A stretch of 64,000 nucleotides of DNA from Albimonas marina (GTDB taxonomy: Bacteria > Pseudomonadota > Alphaproteobacteria > Rhodobacterales > Rhodobacteraceae). Shown piece by piece: positions 32,952 through 41,711 of the stretch. Where the stretch lies: NCBI RefSeq assembly GCF_029223255.1, contig NZ_JARHUC010000006.1:124001-188000 (forward strand), read 5' to 3'. Within the stretch, counting starts at the first letter, position 1, and each line of letters starts with the position of its first letter. Below the pieces are notes generated by a model. The model saw only the letters and a list, made by a program, of their open reading frames with translations, made no database searches and was not told the DNA's origin. Both the position numbers and the translations under genes were made by a program.

Positions 32952-33689
32952 ATGCCCGACGTGCTGTCGGTGGTCGCGACGAGCGACGCGCTGGGCTACC
33001 TCGCCGCCTTCGCGGTGTTCCTGACCTTCTGCATGCAGACGATGCTGGCGCTGCGGGTGATCGCGGTGCTCTCGAACCTGGCCTTCATCAGCTACGCGGT
33101 GGCCGAGGGGCTGATGCCGATCCTGGTGCTGCACGGGGCGCTGCTGCCGCTGAACCTGATGCGGCTGGCGCAGATGCGCCGGCTGCCGGCGAAGGTCGAG
33201 GCGGCGCGCCGGGGCGAGGGCGATTTCGCCTGGCTGGCCGGACTGGGCGAGCGGCGAAGGCTGGCGGCGGGTCAGCGGCTGTTCGCCAGGGGCGACCTGG
33301 CGCGCTCGCTCTTCGTGGTGGTCGAGGGCGAGATCGAGATCGAGGAGATCGGCGTGCGCCTGGGCCCGGGCGAGTGCTTCGGCGAGATCGGCCTGCTGGC
33401 CGAGGACGGCCGGCGCAGCGCCGGCGCCCGCGCGGTCGGCGAGGCCGTGGTCTCAGAGGTGACCGACTCCCGCTTCGCGCGGCTGCACTACGACAACCCC
33501 CGCTTCGCCTACGCGATGAGCCGCCTGGTGGCGAACCGCCTGCTGGAGAACGAGCGCCGGGCGTCCGAGGCCCTGCGCCAGGCCCTGGACGGCGAGCGCA
33601 AGGCCGGGGCGCTGGAGCCGATCCCCGTCCGCGCGGCCGGCGCCGCGGCGGACCGGGGCGCCGGCCGGGCCGGGCTCAGCGGCCGGTGA
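32952..33689 (+). CDS. Membrane-anchored cyclic nucleotide-binding domain protein (Popeye-like layout)
   Basis: A 245-residue protein. Three hydrophobic segments occupy about residues 10-75 (YLAAFAVFLTFCMQTMLAL, VIAVLSNLAFISYAV, ILVLHGALLPLNLM). A cyclic-nucleotide-binding fold follows at about 95-210 with the phosphate cassette-like GECFGEIGLL. No DNA-binding domain follows, so it is not a Crp/Fnr regulator. The layout of TM segments before a CNBD is that of bacterial Popeye-like proteins. GGAGG precedes the ATG. Its 3' end overlaps the convergent MscS-type channel gene by 14 bases (33676-33689). Confidence 0.78.
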   Translation: MPDVLSVVATSDALGYLAAFAVFLTFCMQTMLALRVIAVLSNLAFISYAVAEGLMPILVLHGALLPLNLMRLAQMRRLPAKVEAARRGEGDFAWLAGLGERRRLAAGQRLFARGDLARSLFVVVEGEIEIEEIGVRLGPGECFGEIGLLAEDGRRSAGARAVGEAVVSEVTDSRFARLHYDNPRFAYAMSRLVANRLLENERRASEALRQALDGERKAGALEPIPVRAAGAAADRGAGRAGLSGR

Positions 33690-36639
33690 TGGCGGCGGCG
33701 AGGGACGAGGGCTGCTGGCCGTCGTCCTCCTCGATCGCGCGGCGGGCGGCGGCGCCCACGGCGCGCTGCTCCTCGGGCGAGAGCGAGCGGTCGGGCAGGT
33801 CGGGCAGGCGCACGGTCACCTCGCGGTGGGCGAAGTGGATGCCCTGCTGCTCGAACAGCTCCCGGATGCGCTGGTAGACCAGCTTTCGGGTGGTCCACTG
33901 GTCGCCGGGCCGGGTCATGTACTTGACCCGGATGATCATCGCCGAGTCCTCCATCATGTAGACGCCCTGGCTCTTCAGCGGCTGCACGAACTTGTGGCCC
34001 TCGGTCGGGTGCTCCAGCAGCTCCTGGCCCAGCTTCTTGATCAGCTTGCGCACCTTCTCGACGTCGGTGTCGTAGGTCAGGCGCAGGGGCAGCTTCATCA
34101 TCACCCAGTCGCGCGAGAAGTTGGTCAGGTGCTTGATCTCGCCGAAGGGGATCGTGTTCAGCGCGCCCAGGTGGTGGCGCAGCTGGAAGGAGCGGAGCGA
34201 GATCTTCTCGACCGTGCCCTTCACCTCGCCGACGTCGATGTACTCGCCCTTGCGGAAGGCGTCGTCGAGCAGGAAGAACATGCCCGAGAGGATGTCGCGC
34301 ACCAGCGTCTGCGCGCCGAAGCCGATGGCGATGCCCACGATGCCGGCGCCGGCGAACAGGGGGGCCACGTTGACGCCCAGCTCGGTCGCCACGATCACCG
34401 CCACCGCGCCCCCGATCACGATCAGGATCCCGGCGCGGAACAGCGGCAGCAGCGTGCCCAGCCGCGAGGTCGCCGAGGCGCCGCCGCCCTCGTCCCCCGG
34501 CTCGGCCATCACGTCGTCGACGCCTTCCTCGGCGATCTTCTGGTCGAGCCAGATGCGCACCGCGTGGAAGGCGATGTAGCCGAGGAACAGCGTGTCGATG
34601 ACGTCCTGGAAGTCGTCGAAGAACGAGCCGTCGGCGAACATCTCCTGCCCGCCCCAGATCAGGATCAGGACGTAGACGCCCGCGCCCAGCGAGAACAGGC
34701 TGACCACGCGCCGGGCCAGGTCCTCGAAGGTGCGCATGGTGGCGGTGCGGCGATAGCCGGGGACCTCGGCGGCCTCGGCCTCGGCGCGCTCGCCGGCGTG
34801 GGGGCGCACCTCTGGCGGCAGGTGCATCGGGCCGCCGCCCTCCTCGTCGCCGTCGTCCCCGTCTTCGCCGTCGTCGCCCGAGACCCCGGCGCGCGGAGCG
34901 TTCGAGATCAGCTCCATCGACTCGCCCGGCGCCGCGGGGCGCAGCGGCGTGGCGCCGGGCCGGGGCTCGGCGGCGCGCTCGGGCGCCGCGTCCCCGGCGG
35001 GAGCGGCGTCGGTCTCGGCCGCCGCGCGCGTCGCGGGCGCGTCGGGCAGGGGCGCCGGGTCGGGTGTGGCGTCGGCCTTCACCGTGGGCGGCGCGGCGCC
35101 GACCGACTCGGTCGAGAGGGCCGGCTTCGCCGGGGCGTCGCCGGCTGCGTCGGACGATGGCGCGGGGGCGAGCGGCGGGGGCGGCGCCCCCGGGGCGGGG
35201 GGCGTCGAGAGCGGCGCCTCGGGCTGCGCGTCTCCGGCGCCCTCGGCCGCGCCGCGCAGGGCGCGGCTGCGCGCGAAGATGCGCTCGACCGCGTAGAGGC
35301 CGGCGGCCTGCACCGCCAGCGCCACCAGCAGGGTGATGAAGGCGCCCGCCAGCAGCGACCACTGCGCCTCGAGCCCCATGACGATCCGGACGCTCTCCTC
35401 CATCCAGGCGACGAGGAAGTAGATCGTGATCAGCGGGGCCCAGATCCGCGCGCCGATGGCCGCGATCCAGGTGACTTCGCCGATCGGGCGGCCGTGGCGG
35501 ATCGCCTGGCTGACGGTGGCGCGGTTGGTCCAGATCAGCGCCAGGATCAGGATCAGGATCAGCAGGTTGACGACGATGTGATTGAGCCGGATCAGCTCGA
35601 CGTCGACCCCCATCTCGGTGAGCCACGTCGTGTAGAAACGCGAGATGACGGTGATCGCGGTCAGCGCCGACAGCCACAGATAGAGCCGCCGCGCCCCATG
35701 ATCCCCGATCCGCGGGATCCGGTATTCGGGCAGGTAGGGGTTCAGGATCATCCGCCAGACGGTGTCGATCAGCCAGAACGAGCCGTAGGCCGCCATGATG
35801 ACTCCGGCGGTCACCTGGGTGGGGACGTGATCCTCGACCAGGCCCAGGCCGAGGCCCGCGGCGACGGCGAGGTTGATGGCCATGCCCGCCACGGTCAGCA
35901 GCATCCGCAGGCCGATCACCGGCAGCTTGCCGGTCAGGCCCACGGGCGGGAAATGCCGCTGGGCCGAGACCATCATCGCCCGGAACACGTAGATGGCGAA
36001 CAGCTGCAGCACCGCGCGCCCGATCAGGATCAGGATCACCGAAACCAGCGCCACGCCCGCGAACCAGCCGGGCCGCCCGTCGGGGGCGTTGACCGCCAGC
36101 CGGTCGCGCAGCTGGCCGAAGCCCGAGCTCGCCTCGCTCAGCATCCGCTCGAGCCGCTGGCGGAACAGCGACACGTTCTCCGAGGTCCGGCGCAGCATCG
36201 ACAGGCGCGCGGCCGCGTCGTCGTCGTCGGACGGGCCGGTGGAGACCAGGCGCCCGTAGGCCGCGAGGTCCGGCGGGCGCGCGTGGACCGGCGCCTCCGG
36301 CGCGCCGCCGCCGGCGGCGGTTCCCGCCTCGGCCGCGGCGTCGGGGCCGCCCGAGCTCTTGGGCTGGGGGGCGAACAGGCTGCGCACGTCCAGCCCCTGC
36401 GCCTGCGCGGGCCCCGACAGGCCCAGCGGTCCGGGGGCGCCCGGCGCGCCGGTCCAGGCGAGCAGGGCCGCGAGCAGCAGGAGGCCCGCCACCCGCAAGA
36501 CCGCCACCCGCAAGACCGTCCCGCGCAAGGCCGCGGCGCGCAGGCCCGACCGGCGCGGAGCGGCCGCGCGGCGCCGCGCCGGACGGCGGGCGTCCGCCTG
36601 CGGCGCGTCGGTCAGGCTGGGATCGCGGGCGTCGCGCAT
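33676..36639 (-). CDS. Large mechanosensitive ion channel, MscS family
   Basis: A 987-residue inner-membrane channel of the enlarged MscS class. A signal-like hydrophobic segment is followed by a soluble region. About seven TM segments occupy residues ~170-450. A charged Ala/Pro/Asp-rich linker runs from ~455 to ~640. Three further TM segments end in the pore helix (AGAGIVGIAIGFGAQTLVRD), then the beta domain with GTVEKISLRSFQLR and IPFGEIKHLTNFSRDW. It opens under membrane tension to release solutes on osmotic downshock. The ATG at 36639 follows AGGAG. The long linker is unusual and may be a coupling element. Confidence 0.9.
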   Translation of the reverse strand: MRDARDPSLTDAPQADARRPARRRAAAPRRSGLRAAALRGTVLRVAVLRVAGLLLLAALLAWTGAPGAPGPLGLSGPAQAQGLDVRSLFAPQPKSSGGPDAAAEAGTAAGGGAPEAPVHARPPDLAAYGRLVSTGPSDDDDAAARLSMLRRTSENVSLFRQRLERMLSEASSGFGQLRDRLAVNAPDGRPGWFAGVALVSVILILIGRAVLQLFAIYVFRAMMVSAQRHFPPVGLTGKLPVIGLRMLLTVAGMAINLAVAAGLGLGLVEDHVPTQVTAGVIMAAYGSFWLIDTVWRMILNPYLPEYRIPRIGDHGARRLYLWLSALTAITVISRFYTTWLTEMGVDVELIRLNHIVVNLLILILILALIWTNRATVSQAIRHGRPIGEVTWIAAIGARIWAPLITIYFLVAWMEESVRIVMGLEAQWSLLAGAFITLLVALAVQAAGLYAVERIFARSRALRGAAEGAGDAQPEAPLSTPPAPGAPPPPLAPAPSSDAAGDAPAKPALSTESVGAAPPTVKADATPDPAPLPDAPATRAAAETDAAPAGDAAPERAAEPRPGATPLRPAAPGESMELISNAPRAGVSGDDGEDGDDGDEEGGGPMHLPPEVRPHAGERAEAEAAEVPGYRRTATMRTFEDLARRVVSLFSLGAGVYVLILIWGGQEMFADGSFFDDFQDVIDTLFLGYIAFHAVRIWLDQKIAEEGVDDVMAEPGDEGGGASATSRLGTLLPLFRAGILIVIGGAVAVIVATELGVNVAPLFAGAGIVGIAIGFGAQTLVRDILSGMFFLLDDAFRKGEYIDVGEVKGTVEKISLRSFQLRHHLGALNTIPFGEIKHLTNFSRDWVMMKLPLRLTYDTDVEKVRKLIKKLGQELLEHPTEGHKFVQPLKSQGVYMMEDSAMIIRVKYMTRPGDQWTTRKLVYQRIRELFEQQGIHFAHREVTVRLPDLPDRSLSPEEQRAVGAAARRAIEEDDGQQPSSLAAAITGR

Positions 36640-37050
36640 GACGCTCTCCTGCTGGGGACGGGCGGGGCGGACGCGCCGCCCCGGTCGGCCAATATACTCC
36701 GTGGGCGGGGGGGGCGTGCAAGGTCGCCCTGCGCCGCCCCCCGCCGACGATCCCGCGAGCGGCGGCGACGCGCCGTCAGCGGCGTGCCCACGCGACGCAG
36801 GCGCGCCGCACGGATCGCCGCTTTCGCCGGCACGTTCATGTGGTGTAGCGTGACCGCGACGGGAAGACGGGGCGCGCGTCCGCGGGCGCGGGCCGCCGCG
36901 TTTCCCGTTCCGCGACCCTTCCGGTTCCTCCGGCGCAGGCGCGGCACGAGGGACGGGCCCCCGCGCCCGCGACGGCCGCTCGGGCGCAGGCGCGCGGGGC
37001 GTCCTGCGCGACCGCGGCGGCCTGGCGGAAACCGGGAGCGCATCCAGCCC
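36640..37050. other. Intergenic gap between the divergent channel and glycosyltransferase genes
   Basis: A 411-bp gap. Besides the channel-gene promoter candidate at 36691-36721 I see no gene, terminator or clear plus-strand promoter. A short frame at 36780-37050 is Arg-rich and not credible. Confidence 0.5.
36691..36721 (-). promoter_or_regulatory. Candidate promoter of the channel gene
   Basis: The minus strand reads TTGCAC (36721-36716) and TATATT (36696-36691) with a 19-base spacer, slightly long. The TATATT box stands out in otherwise GC-rich DNA. Confidence 0.42.
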
Positions 37051-38322
37051 ATGACGGCGCCCGCCCATGATGGATCCTTCCCCGGCGCCGTCTGGCCCGG
37101 GCGCGGTCGCCCCGACGGCGGCCGCCGCGTCCTGTTCTACAGCCACGACACCTTCGGCCTGGGCCACCTGCGGCGCGCGCGCACGCTGGCCTCGGCGCTG
37201 ACCAGCCGCGACGAGTCGCTCAGCGCCCTGATCCTCACCGGCTCGCCCATCGCCGGGCGGTTCGACTTTCCCGACCGCGTCGACCACGTGCGCCTGCCGG
37301 GCGTGGTGAAGCTGGCGGACGGGGACTACGCCTCCCACAACCTCGGGATGCCGATCGACGAGACGGTGCGCCTGCGCGCGGCGATCATCGAGGCGACCGA
37401 GCAGGCCTTCGACCCCGAGCTGCTGATCGTCGACAAGGAGGCCTGGGGCTTCCGCAACGAGATGGCCGGCGCGCTGGCCGCCGCCCGCCGGCGCGGGGCG
37501 CGGATCGTGCTGGGGGTGCGCGACGTGCTCGACGACCCCCGCCACCTGGCCGAGGAGTGGCGCCGCAAGGGGCATGCCGAGGCGATCCGGCGCTATTTCG
37601 ACGAGATCTGGGTCTACGGCCTGCCCGAGGTCTGCCGCCCGCTGGAGGGGCTGGACCTGGACTCCGACGTGCTCGACCGGGTGGTCTACACCGGCTACCT
37701 GCGCCGCGACGCGCCCGACTGGCCCTCGGACGTCGGCCTCGCGCCGCCCGACAAGCCCTATGTGCTGGTCACCACCGGCGGCGGCGGCGACGGCGAGGGG
37801 CTGGTCGACTGGACCCTGTCGGCCTACGAGGCGGACCTGACCCTCGCCCCCCACGCGGTGATCGTCTACGGCCCGTTCCTGCATGCCGAGAAGCGCGCCG
37901 AGTTCGACCGCCGCGCGCTGGCCCTGAAGGGAAGGGTGACCGCGCTGAGCTTCGACAGCCGCATCGAGCGCCTGCTGGCCGAGAGCGCGGGCATCATCGC
38001 CATGGGCGGCTACAACACGTTCTGCGAGATCCTGAGCCTCGACAAGCCGGCGGTGATCGCGCCCCGCACCCGTCCCCGGCTGGAGCAGTACATCCGCGCC
38101 GAGGCGGCCGAACGCCTGGGCCTGGCGCGGATGCTGCTGCCCGAGCGCGACGGCCGCGGGCCCGAGGCGATGGCCGCCGCGATCCGGGGCCTCGCCGACC
38201 AGCCGCCGCCCTCGGCGGTGCGCATCCCGGGGCTGCTCGACGGGCTCGAGGGCGTCGCGGAGCGGGCCGCGAAGGCCTTCGGCGCCGCCCGGCGCAACGC
38301 CGCGCGGCGCGCGGCGGGCTGA
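37051..38322 (+). CDS. Glycosyltransferase, MurG/COG4671-like
   Basis: A 423-residue GT-B fold protein. The N-terminal half opens LFYSHDTFGLGHLRRARTLA, the glycine/His motif of COG4671 predicted glycosyltransferases. The C-terminal half has VLVTTGGGGDGEGLVDW and the nucleotide-sugar region MGGYNTFCEILSLDKPAVIAPR, as in MurG/GT28. The ATG at 37051 is the best start but has only a distant GGGAG. It is the first of a run of plus-strand glycosyltransferases. No signal or TM segment, so it acts on the cytoplasmic side. Donor and acceptor unknown. Confidence 0.82.
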   Translation: MTAPAHDGSFPGAVWPGRGRPDGGRRVLFYSHDTFGLGHLRRARTLASALTSRDESLSALILTGSPIAGRFDFPDRVDHVRLPGVVKLADGDYASHNLGMPIDETVRLRAAIIEATEQAFDPELLIVDKEAWGFRNEMAGALAAARRRGARIVLGVRDVLDDPRHLAEEWRRKGHAEAIRRYFDEIWVYGLPEVCRPLEGLDLDSDVLDRVVYTGYLRRDAPDWPSDVGLAPPDKPYVLVTTGGGGDGEGLVDWTLSAYEADLTLAPHAVIVYGPFLHAEKRAEFDRRALALKGRVTALSFDSRIERLLAESAGIIAMGGYNTFCEILSLDKPAVIAPRTRPRLEQYIRAEAAERLGLARMLLPERDGRGPEAMAAAIRGLADQPPPSAVRIPGLLDGLEGVAERAAKAFGAARRNAARRAAG

Positions 38323-38497
38323 TCCTCCTTCGTCTTCCGTCCGGGCGCCGTCCTCGCGCAGGCGCCGCGTCCCGGTCGCGCCCGGCCCCCGCCGTGCGCC
38401 CGCGGCGCGGGGCGCCGGGATCGCCCGGGGCGGCCGTCTCCCGCGGCGAGGCGCGCGCCCCTGTCCTTTCGCCCGCGCCCGGTCTAGACCTTCGGCG

Positions 38498-39790
38498 ATG
38501 ACCCAGACCGCCCGATCCGACGCGCCCGCCCCCTCGCCCGCCCCCCGGCTCGCGGTGGTCGTGAAGGGCTATCCGCGCCTGTCCGAGACCTTCGTGGCCC
38601 AGGAGCTGCTGGCGCTGGAGGCGCGCCGCTTCGGCTTCGAGATCTGGTCCCTGCGCCATCCCTACGACGACCGCACCCACCCGCTGCACGACCGCATCCG
38701 GGCGCGCCCGCGCTACCTGCCCGAATATCTCTACCAGGAGCCGCTGCGCGTGCTGCGCGGCTGGCGGCGGGCCCGGCGCCTGCCCGGCTATCGCGCGGCG
38801 CTGCGCGCCTGGCTGCGGGACTGGCGGCGCGACCCCACCCCCAACCGCGGCCGGCGCTTCGGCCAGGCGCTGGTGCTGGCCGCGGAGCTGCCGGAGGAGA
38901 CCCGCGGCGTCTACGTGCATTTCCTGCACACGCCCGGCTCGGTCGCGCGCTACGCAGCGACGATGCGGGGGCTGCCCTGGGCGGTCTCTGCCCACGCCAA
39001 GGACATCTGGACCATTCCCGACTGGGAGAAGGCCGAGAAGCTGGCCGAGGCCGCCTTCGCGGTGACCTGCACCGGCTCGGGCGCCGCCGAGCTGCGCCGC
39101 CTCGCGCCCGCGCAGGAGCGGGTGGGGCTGGTCTACCACGGCCTCGACCTGACCCGCTTCCCCCCGCCGCCGGAGCGGACGCCGGGCGCCGGGCCGCTGC
39201 GGCTGCTCTCGGTCGGGCGGCTGGTGGCCAAGAAGGGCTACGACGACCTGCTCGACGCGCTTGCGCGCCTGCCGGCGGGCGTCGAGTGGCGCTTCGACCA
39301 CATCGGGGGCGGGGACCTGAAGGCCCCGCTGGCCGAGCGGGCGAAGACGCTGGGCCTCGACGGGCGGATCCGCTGGCTGGGCAAGAAGGACCAGACCGAG
39401 GTGGTGGCGGCGATGCGGGAGGCGGACCTGTTCGTGCTGCCGTCCAAGATCGCCGACGACGGGGACCGCGACGGGCTGCCCAACGTGCTGATGGAGGCCG
39501 CCTCCCAGCGCCTGCCGATCCTGTCGACCGCCGTCTCGGCTATCCCGGAGTTCGTGCGCGACGGGCGCGAGGGGCGGCTGGTCCCGCCCGGCGATCCGGA
39601 GGCGCTGGCCGCGGCGATCGAGGCGATCGCGGCGGACCGCGCCGGGGCGCTCTCGATGGCCGAAGCGGCGCTCGCGCGCCTGCGCGCCGAGTTCGGGATG
39701 GAGGCGGGGATCGACGCGCTGTCCTCCCGGCTGGAGGCGATGGGCGTGGCGCCGGCCGCCGTCTCCGCCCCGAGCGCGGCCGCGGAATGA
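38498..39790 (+). CDS. Glycosyltransferase family 4 (WcaL-like)
   Basis: A 430-residue GT-B enzyme. The N-terminus reads VVKGYPRLSETFVAQELLAL, characteristic of WcaL/AmsK-type colanic acid glycosyltransferases. The C-terminal GT4 domain has LLSVGRLVAKKGYDDLLDAL and a Glu-x7-Glu-like segment in the DGLPNVLMEAASQRLPI region. It starts 176 bases after the COG4671-like gene, with no obvious ribosome site. Its stop overlaps the next start (ATGA at 39787-39790). Role probably in a surface or exported glycan. Confidence 0.85.
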   Translation: MTQTARSDAPAPSPAPRLAVVVKGYPRLSETFVAQELLALEARRFGFEIWSLRHPYDDRTHPLHDRIRARPRYLPEYLYQEPLRVLRGWRRARRLPGYRAALRAWLRDWRRDPTPNRGRRFGQALVLAAELPEETRGVYVHFLHTPGSVARYAATMRGLPWAVSAHAKDIWTIPDWEKAEKLAEAAFAVTCTGSGAAELRRLAPAQERVGLVYHGLDLTRFPPPPERTPGAGPLRLLSVGRLVAKKGYDDLLDALARLPAGVEWRFDHIGGGDLKAPLAERAKTLGLDGRIRWLGKKDQTEVVAAMREADLFVLPSKIADDGDRDGLPNVLMEAASQRLPILSTAVSAIPEFVRDGREGRLVPPGDPEALAAAIEAIAADRAGALSMAEAALARLRAEFGMEAGIDALSSRLEAMGVAPAAVSAPSAAAE

Positions 39791-40902
39791 CCGGGCCGGC
39801 GGGCGGGGGAGGGCCGCGCGTCGCCTTCCACGCGCCGATGAAGCCGCCCGAGCATCCCAACCCCTCGGGCGACCGGCGCATCGCCCGGCTGACCCTCCAG
39901 GCGCTGGAGCGGGCGGGCTTCGCGCCCTTCGTCGCCTCCAAGCTGCGCACGCTGGAGATGGAGGGGAGCGCGGAGGCCCAGGCGGCGCTGATGCGCGCCG
40001 CCGAGGCCGAGGCCGCGCGCCTGGTCGAGACCCTGCGCGCCGATCCCCCGGCCCTGTGGTTCACCTATCACTCCTACTGGAAGGCGCCCGACCTGATCGG
40101 CCCGCCGGTCTGCGCGGCGCTGGGCCTGCCTTACGTGATCTCGGAGCCGATCCACGCCGCGAAGCGCCGCGAGGGTCCCTGGGCGGGGTTCGCGGCCGCC
40201 GCCGAGCGCTCGCTCGCCGCCGCCGACCTGCTGTTGTGGTCCACCGCGCGGGACCTGCCGAGCCTGCGCCGCCTGCCGGGCGCGCGGCTGGAGGAGCTGG
40301 CGCCTTTCATCGACCTCGGCCCCGCGCCGGCGCCGCGGGAGATCGCGCAGGGGCCGCTGCGGCTGCTGGCGGTGGCGATGATGCGGCCGGGGGACAAGCG
40401 CGCCTCCTACGCCGCGCTCGCCGCCGCGTTGACCCGGCCGGAGGCCCCGCGGGCGGGGCTGGAGGTGATCGGCGACGGGGCGGAGCGCGCGGGCGTCGAG
40501 GCGATGTTCGCCCCGCTCGGCCCCCGCGTGCGCTTCCGGGGCGCCGAGACCGATCCCGCCCGCCTGCGTGCGGCGATGGAGGCCGCCGACCTGCTGGTCT
40601 GGCCCGGCGTCAACGAAGGCTTCGGGATGGTCTACCTCGAGGCGCTGGCCGCGGGCCTGCCGGCGCTGGCCGAGGATCGACCCGGCCCGCGCCATGTCCT
40701 GCCCGCGCCCCCCGACGGCCCGCCCCTGCCGCCCCCCGACGACCCCGCCGCCTTCGCCGCGGCGCTGGTCGCGCTGGATGCGGATCGGACGCGGTTGGCG
40801 GAGATGCGCGCGAGCGCCCGCGCCCATGCCGAGGCGCGCAACGGCCTCGACGCCGCCGCGGCCCGGCTGCGGGCCCTGCTGGGGCCGCTGATCGCGCGCT
40901 GA
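39787..40902 (+). CDS. Glycosyltransferase (GT-B, GT4-like)
   Basis: A 371-residue enzyme translationally coupled to the preceding WcaL-like gene through a 4-bp overlap. The N-terminus VAFHAPMKPPEHPNPSGDRRIARL and the C-terminal PGVNEGFGMVYLEALAAGLPAL fit a GT4-type enzyme; the latter carries the conserved E-x7-E that binds the sugar nucleotide. The N-terminal domain is less typical than in the WcaL-like neighbour. No membrane segment. Donor, acceptor and product unknown. Confidence 0.82.
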   Translation: MTGPAGGGGPRVAFHAPMKPPEHPNPSGDRRIARLTLQALERAGFAPFVASKLRTLEMEGSAEAQAALMRAAEAEAARLVETLRADPPALWFTYHSYWKAPDLIGPPVCAALGLPYVISEPIHAAKRREGPWAGFAAAAERSLAAADLLLWSTARDLPSLRRLPGARLEELAPFIDLGPAPAPREIAQGPLRLLAVAMMRPGDKRASYAALAAALTRPEAPRAGLEVIGDGAERAGVEAMFAPLGPRVRFRGAETDPARLRAAMEAADLLVWPGVNEGFGMVYLEALAAGLPALAEDRPGPRHVLPAPPDGPPLPPPDDPAAFAAALVALDADRTRLAEMRASARAHAEARNGLDAAAARLRALLGPLIAR

Positions 40903-41132
40903 GGGGGGGCGCGCGGAGCCGCGGCGCCCCCATCGCGTCGCGCCTCCGGTCGCGCCCGGGCAGGGGCGATCAAGGCGAGGTCGTCCCTGCATGGGGCCCC
41001 CCGTGCCCCCCTGGCGCTTCCGCGGCCGAGGCCCGGTCGACGCGGGGCGGGGGGGCGGCTATGCAGGGGCGGCCCGGCGTCCTGCCGGGGGTCGCGGGCG
41101 CGCCCGCGATGCGCTCGACCCGAAGGACCGCC

Positions 41133-41711
41133 GTGCAGATCGCCCTCCTCCGCCATTTCCCCACCGACTGGAACGCCGAAGGGCGGCTGCAGGGGCGCAC
41201 CGACGTGCCGCTCTCGGCCGAGGGGCGGGCGGAGCTGGCCCTGCGCCGCCTGCCGGAGGCCTGGCGCGACCGGCCGATCCTGTGCTCCCCCCTCTCCCGC
41301 GCGCGGGAGACGGCGGAGACCCTCGCCGAGGGGCGCGAGGTGCGCATCGACGAGCGGCTGCTGGAGATGGACATGGGCGAGTGGGAAGGGCGCCACGGCC
41401 CCGAGCTGATCGCCGATCCCGACTGCGCCTACGGCCCCGTCGAGGGCTGGGGCATGGAGTTCCGCGCCCCGGGCGGCGAGGGGCCGGCCGACATGTTCGC
41501 CCGCCTCGCGCCCCTCTTCGCCGAACTGCGCGAACCCACCCTGCTGGTCACCCACCGCGGCCTGATGCGCGCGGCCCTCGCGATGGCGACGGGCTGGCGC
41601 TACGAGGGGCCGGAGACCTTCCGCATCAAGCGCTTCGCCCTGCATCCGGTGACGCTGGAGGGCGGCCGCCCCGTCGCCGTGGGCACGCCCGAGAAGCTGC
41701 CCCTGCGATGA
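41133..41711 (+). CDS. Histidine phosphatase family protein in the glycosyltransferase cluster
   Basis: A 192-residue RHG-fold phosphatase. The nucleophile region reads LLRHFPTDWNAEGRLQGRTD, with Phe in place of Gly after the catalytic His, and the second His is intact in LLVTHRGLMRA. Unlike the protein at 1241-1894, both His residues are present. The start is taken at GTG 41133, preceded by AAGGA; an ATG at 41109 would add eight residues. Its stop overlaps the next glycosyltransferase start (ATGA). It may dephosphorylate a phospho-sugar intermediate of the cluster, as in two-step glycoside synthesis, but this is inference. Confidence 0.82.
   Translation: MQIALLRHFPTDWNAEGRLQGRTDVPLSAEGRAELALRRLPEAWRDRPILCSPLSRARETAETLAEGREVRIDERLLEMDMGEWEGRHGPELIADPDCAYGPVEGWGMEFRAPGGEGPADMFARLAPLFAELREPTLLVTHRGLMRAALAMATGWRYEGPETFRIKRFALHPVTLEGGRPVAVGTPEKLPLR

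Noticed and set aside
33826..37050. Very long plus-strand open frame running into the glycosyltransferase at 37051
   Set aside because: It is antisense to the MscS-type channel and translates to a His/Arg/Gln-rich low-complexity sequence. Only the part from 37051 has family motifs. Long open antisense frames are expected at this GC content.
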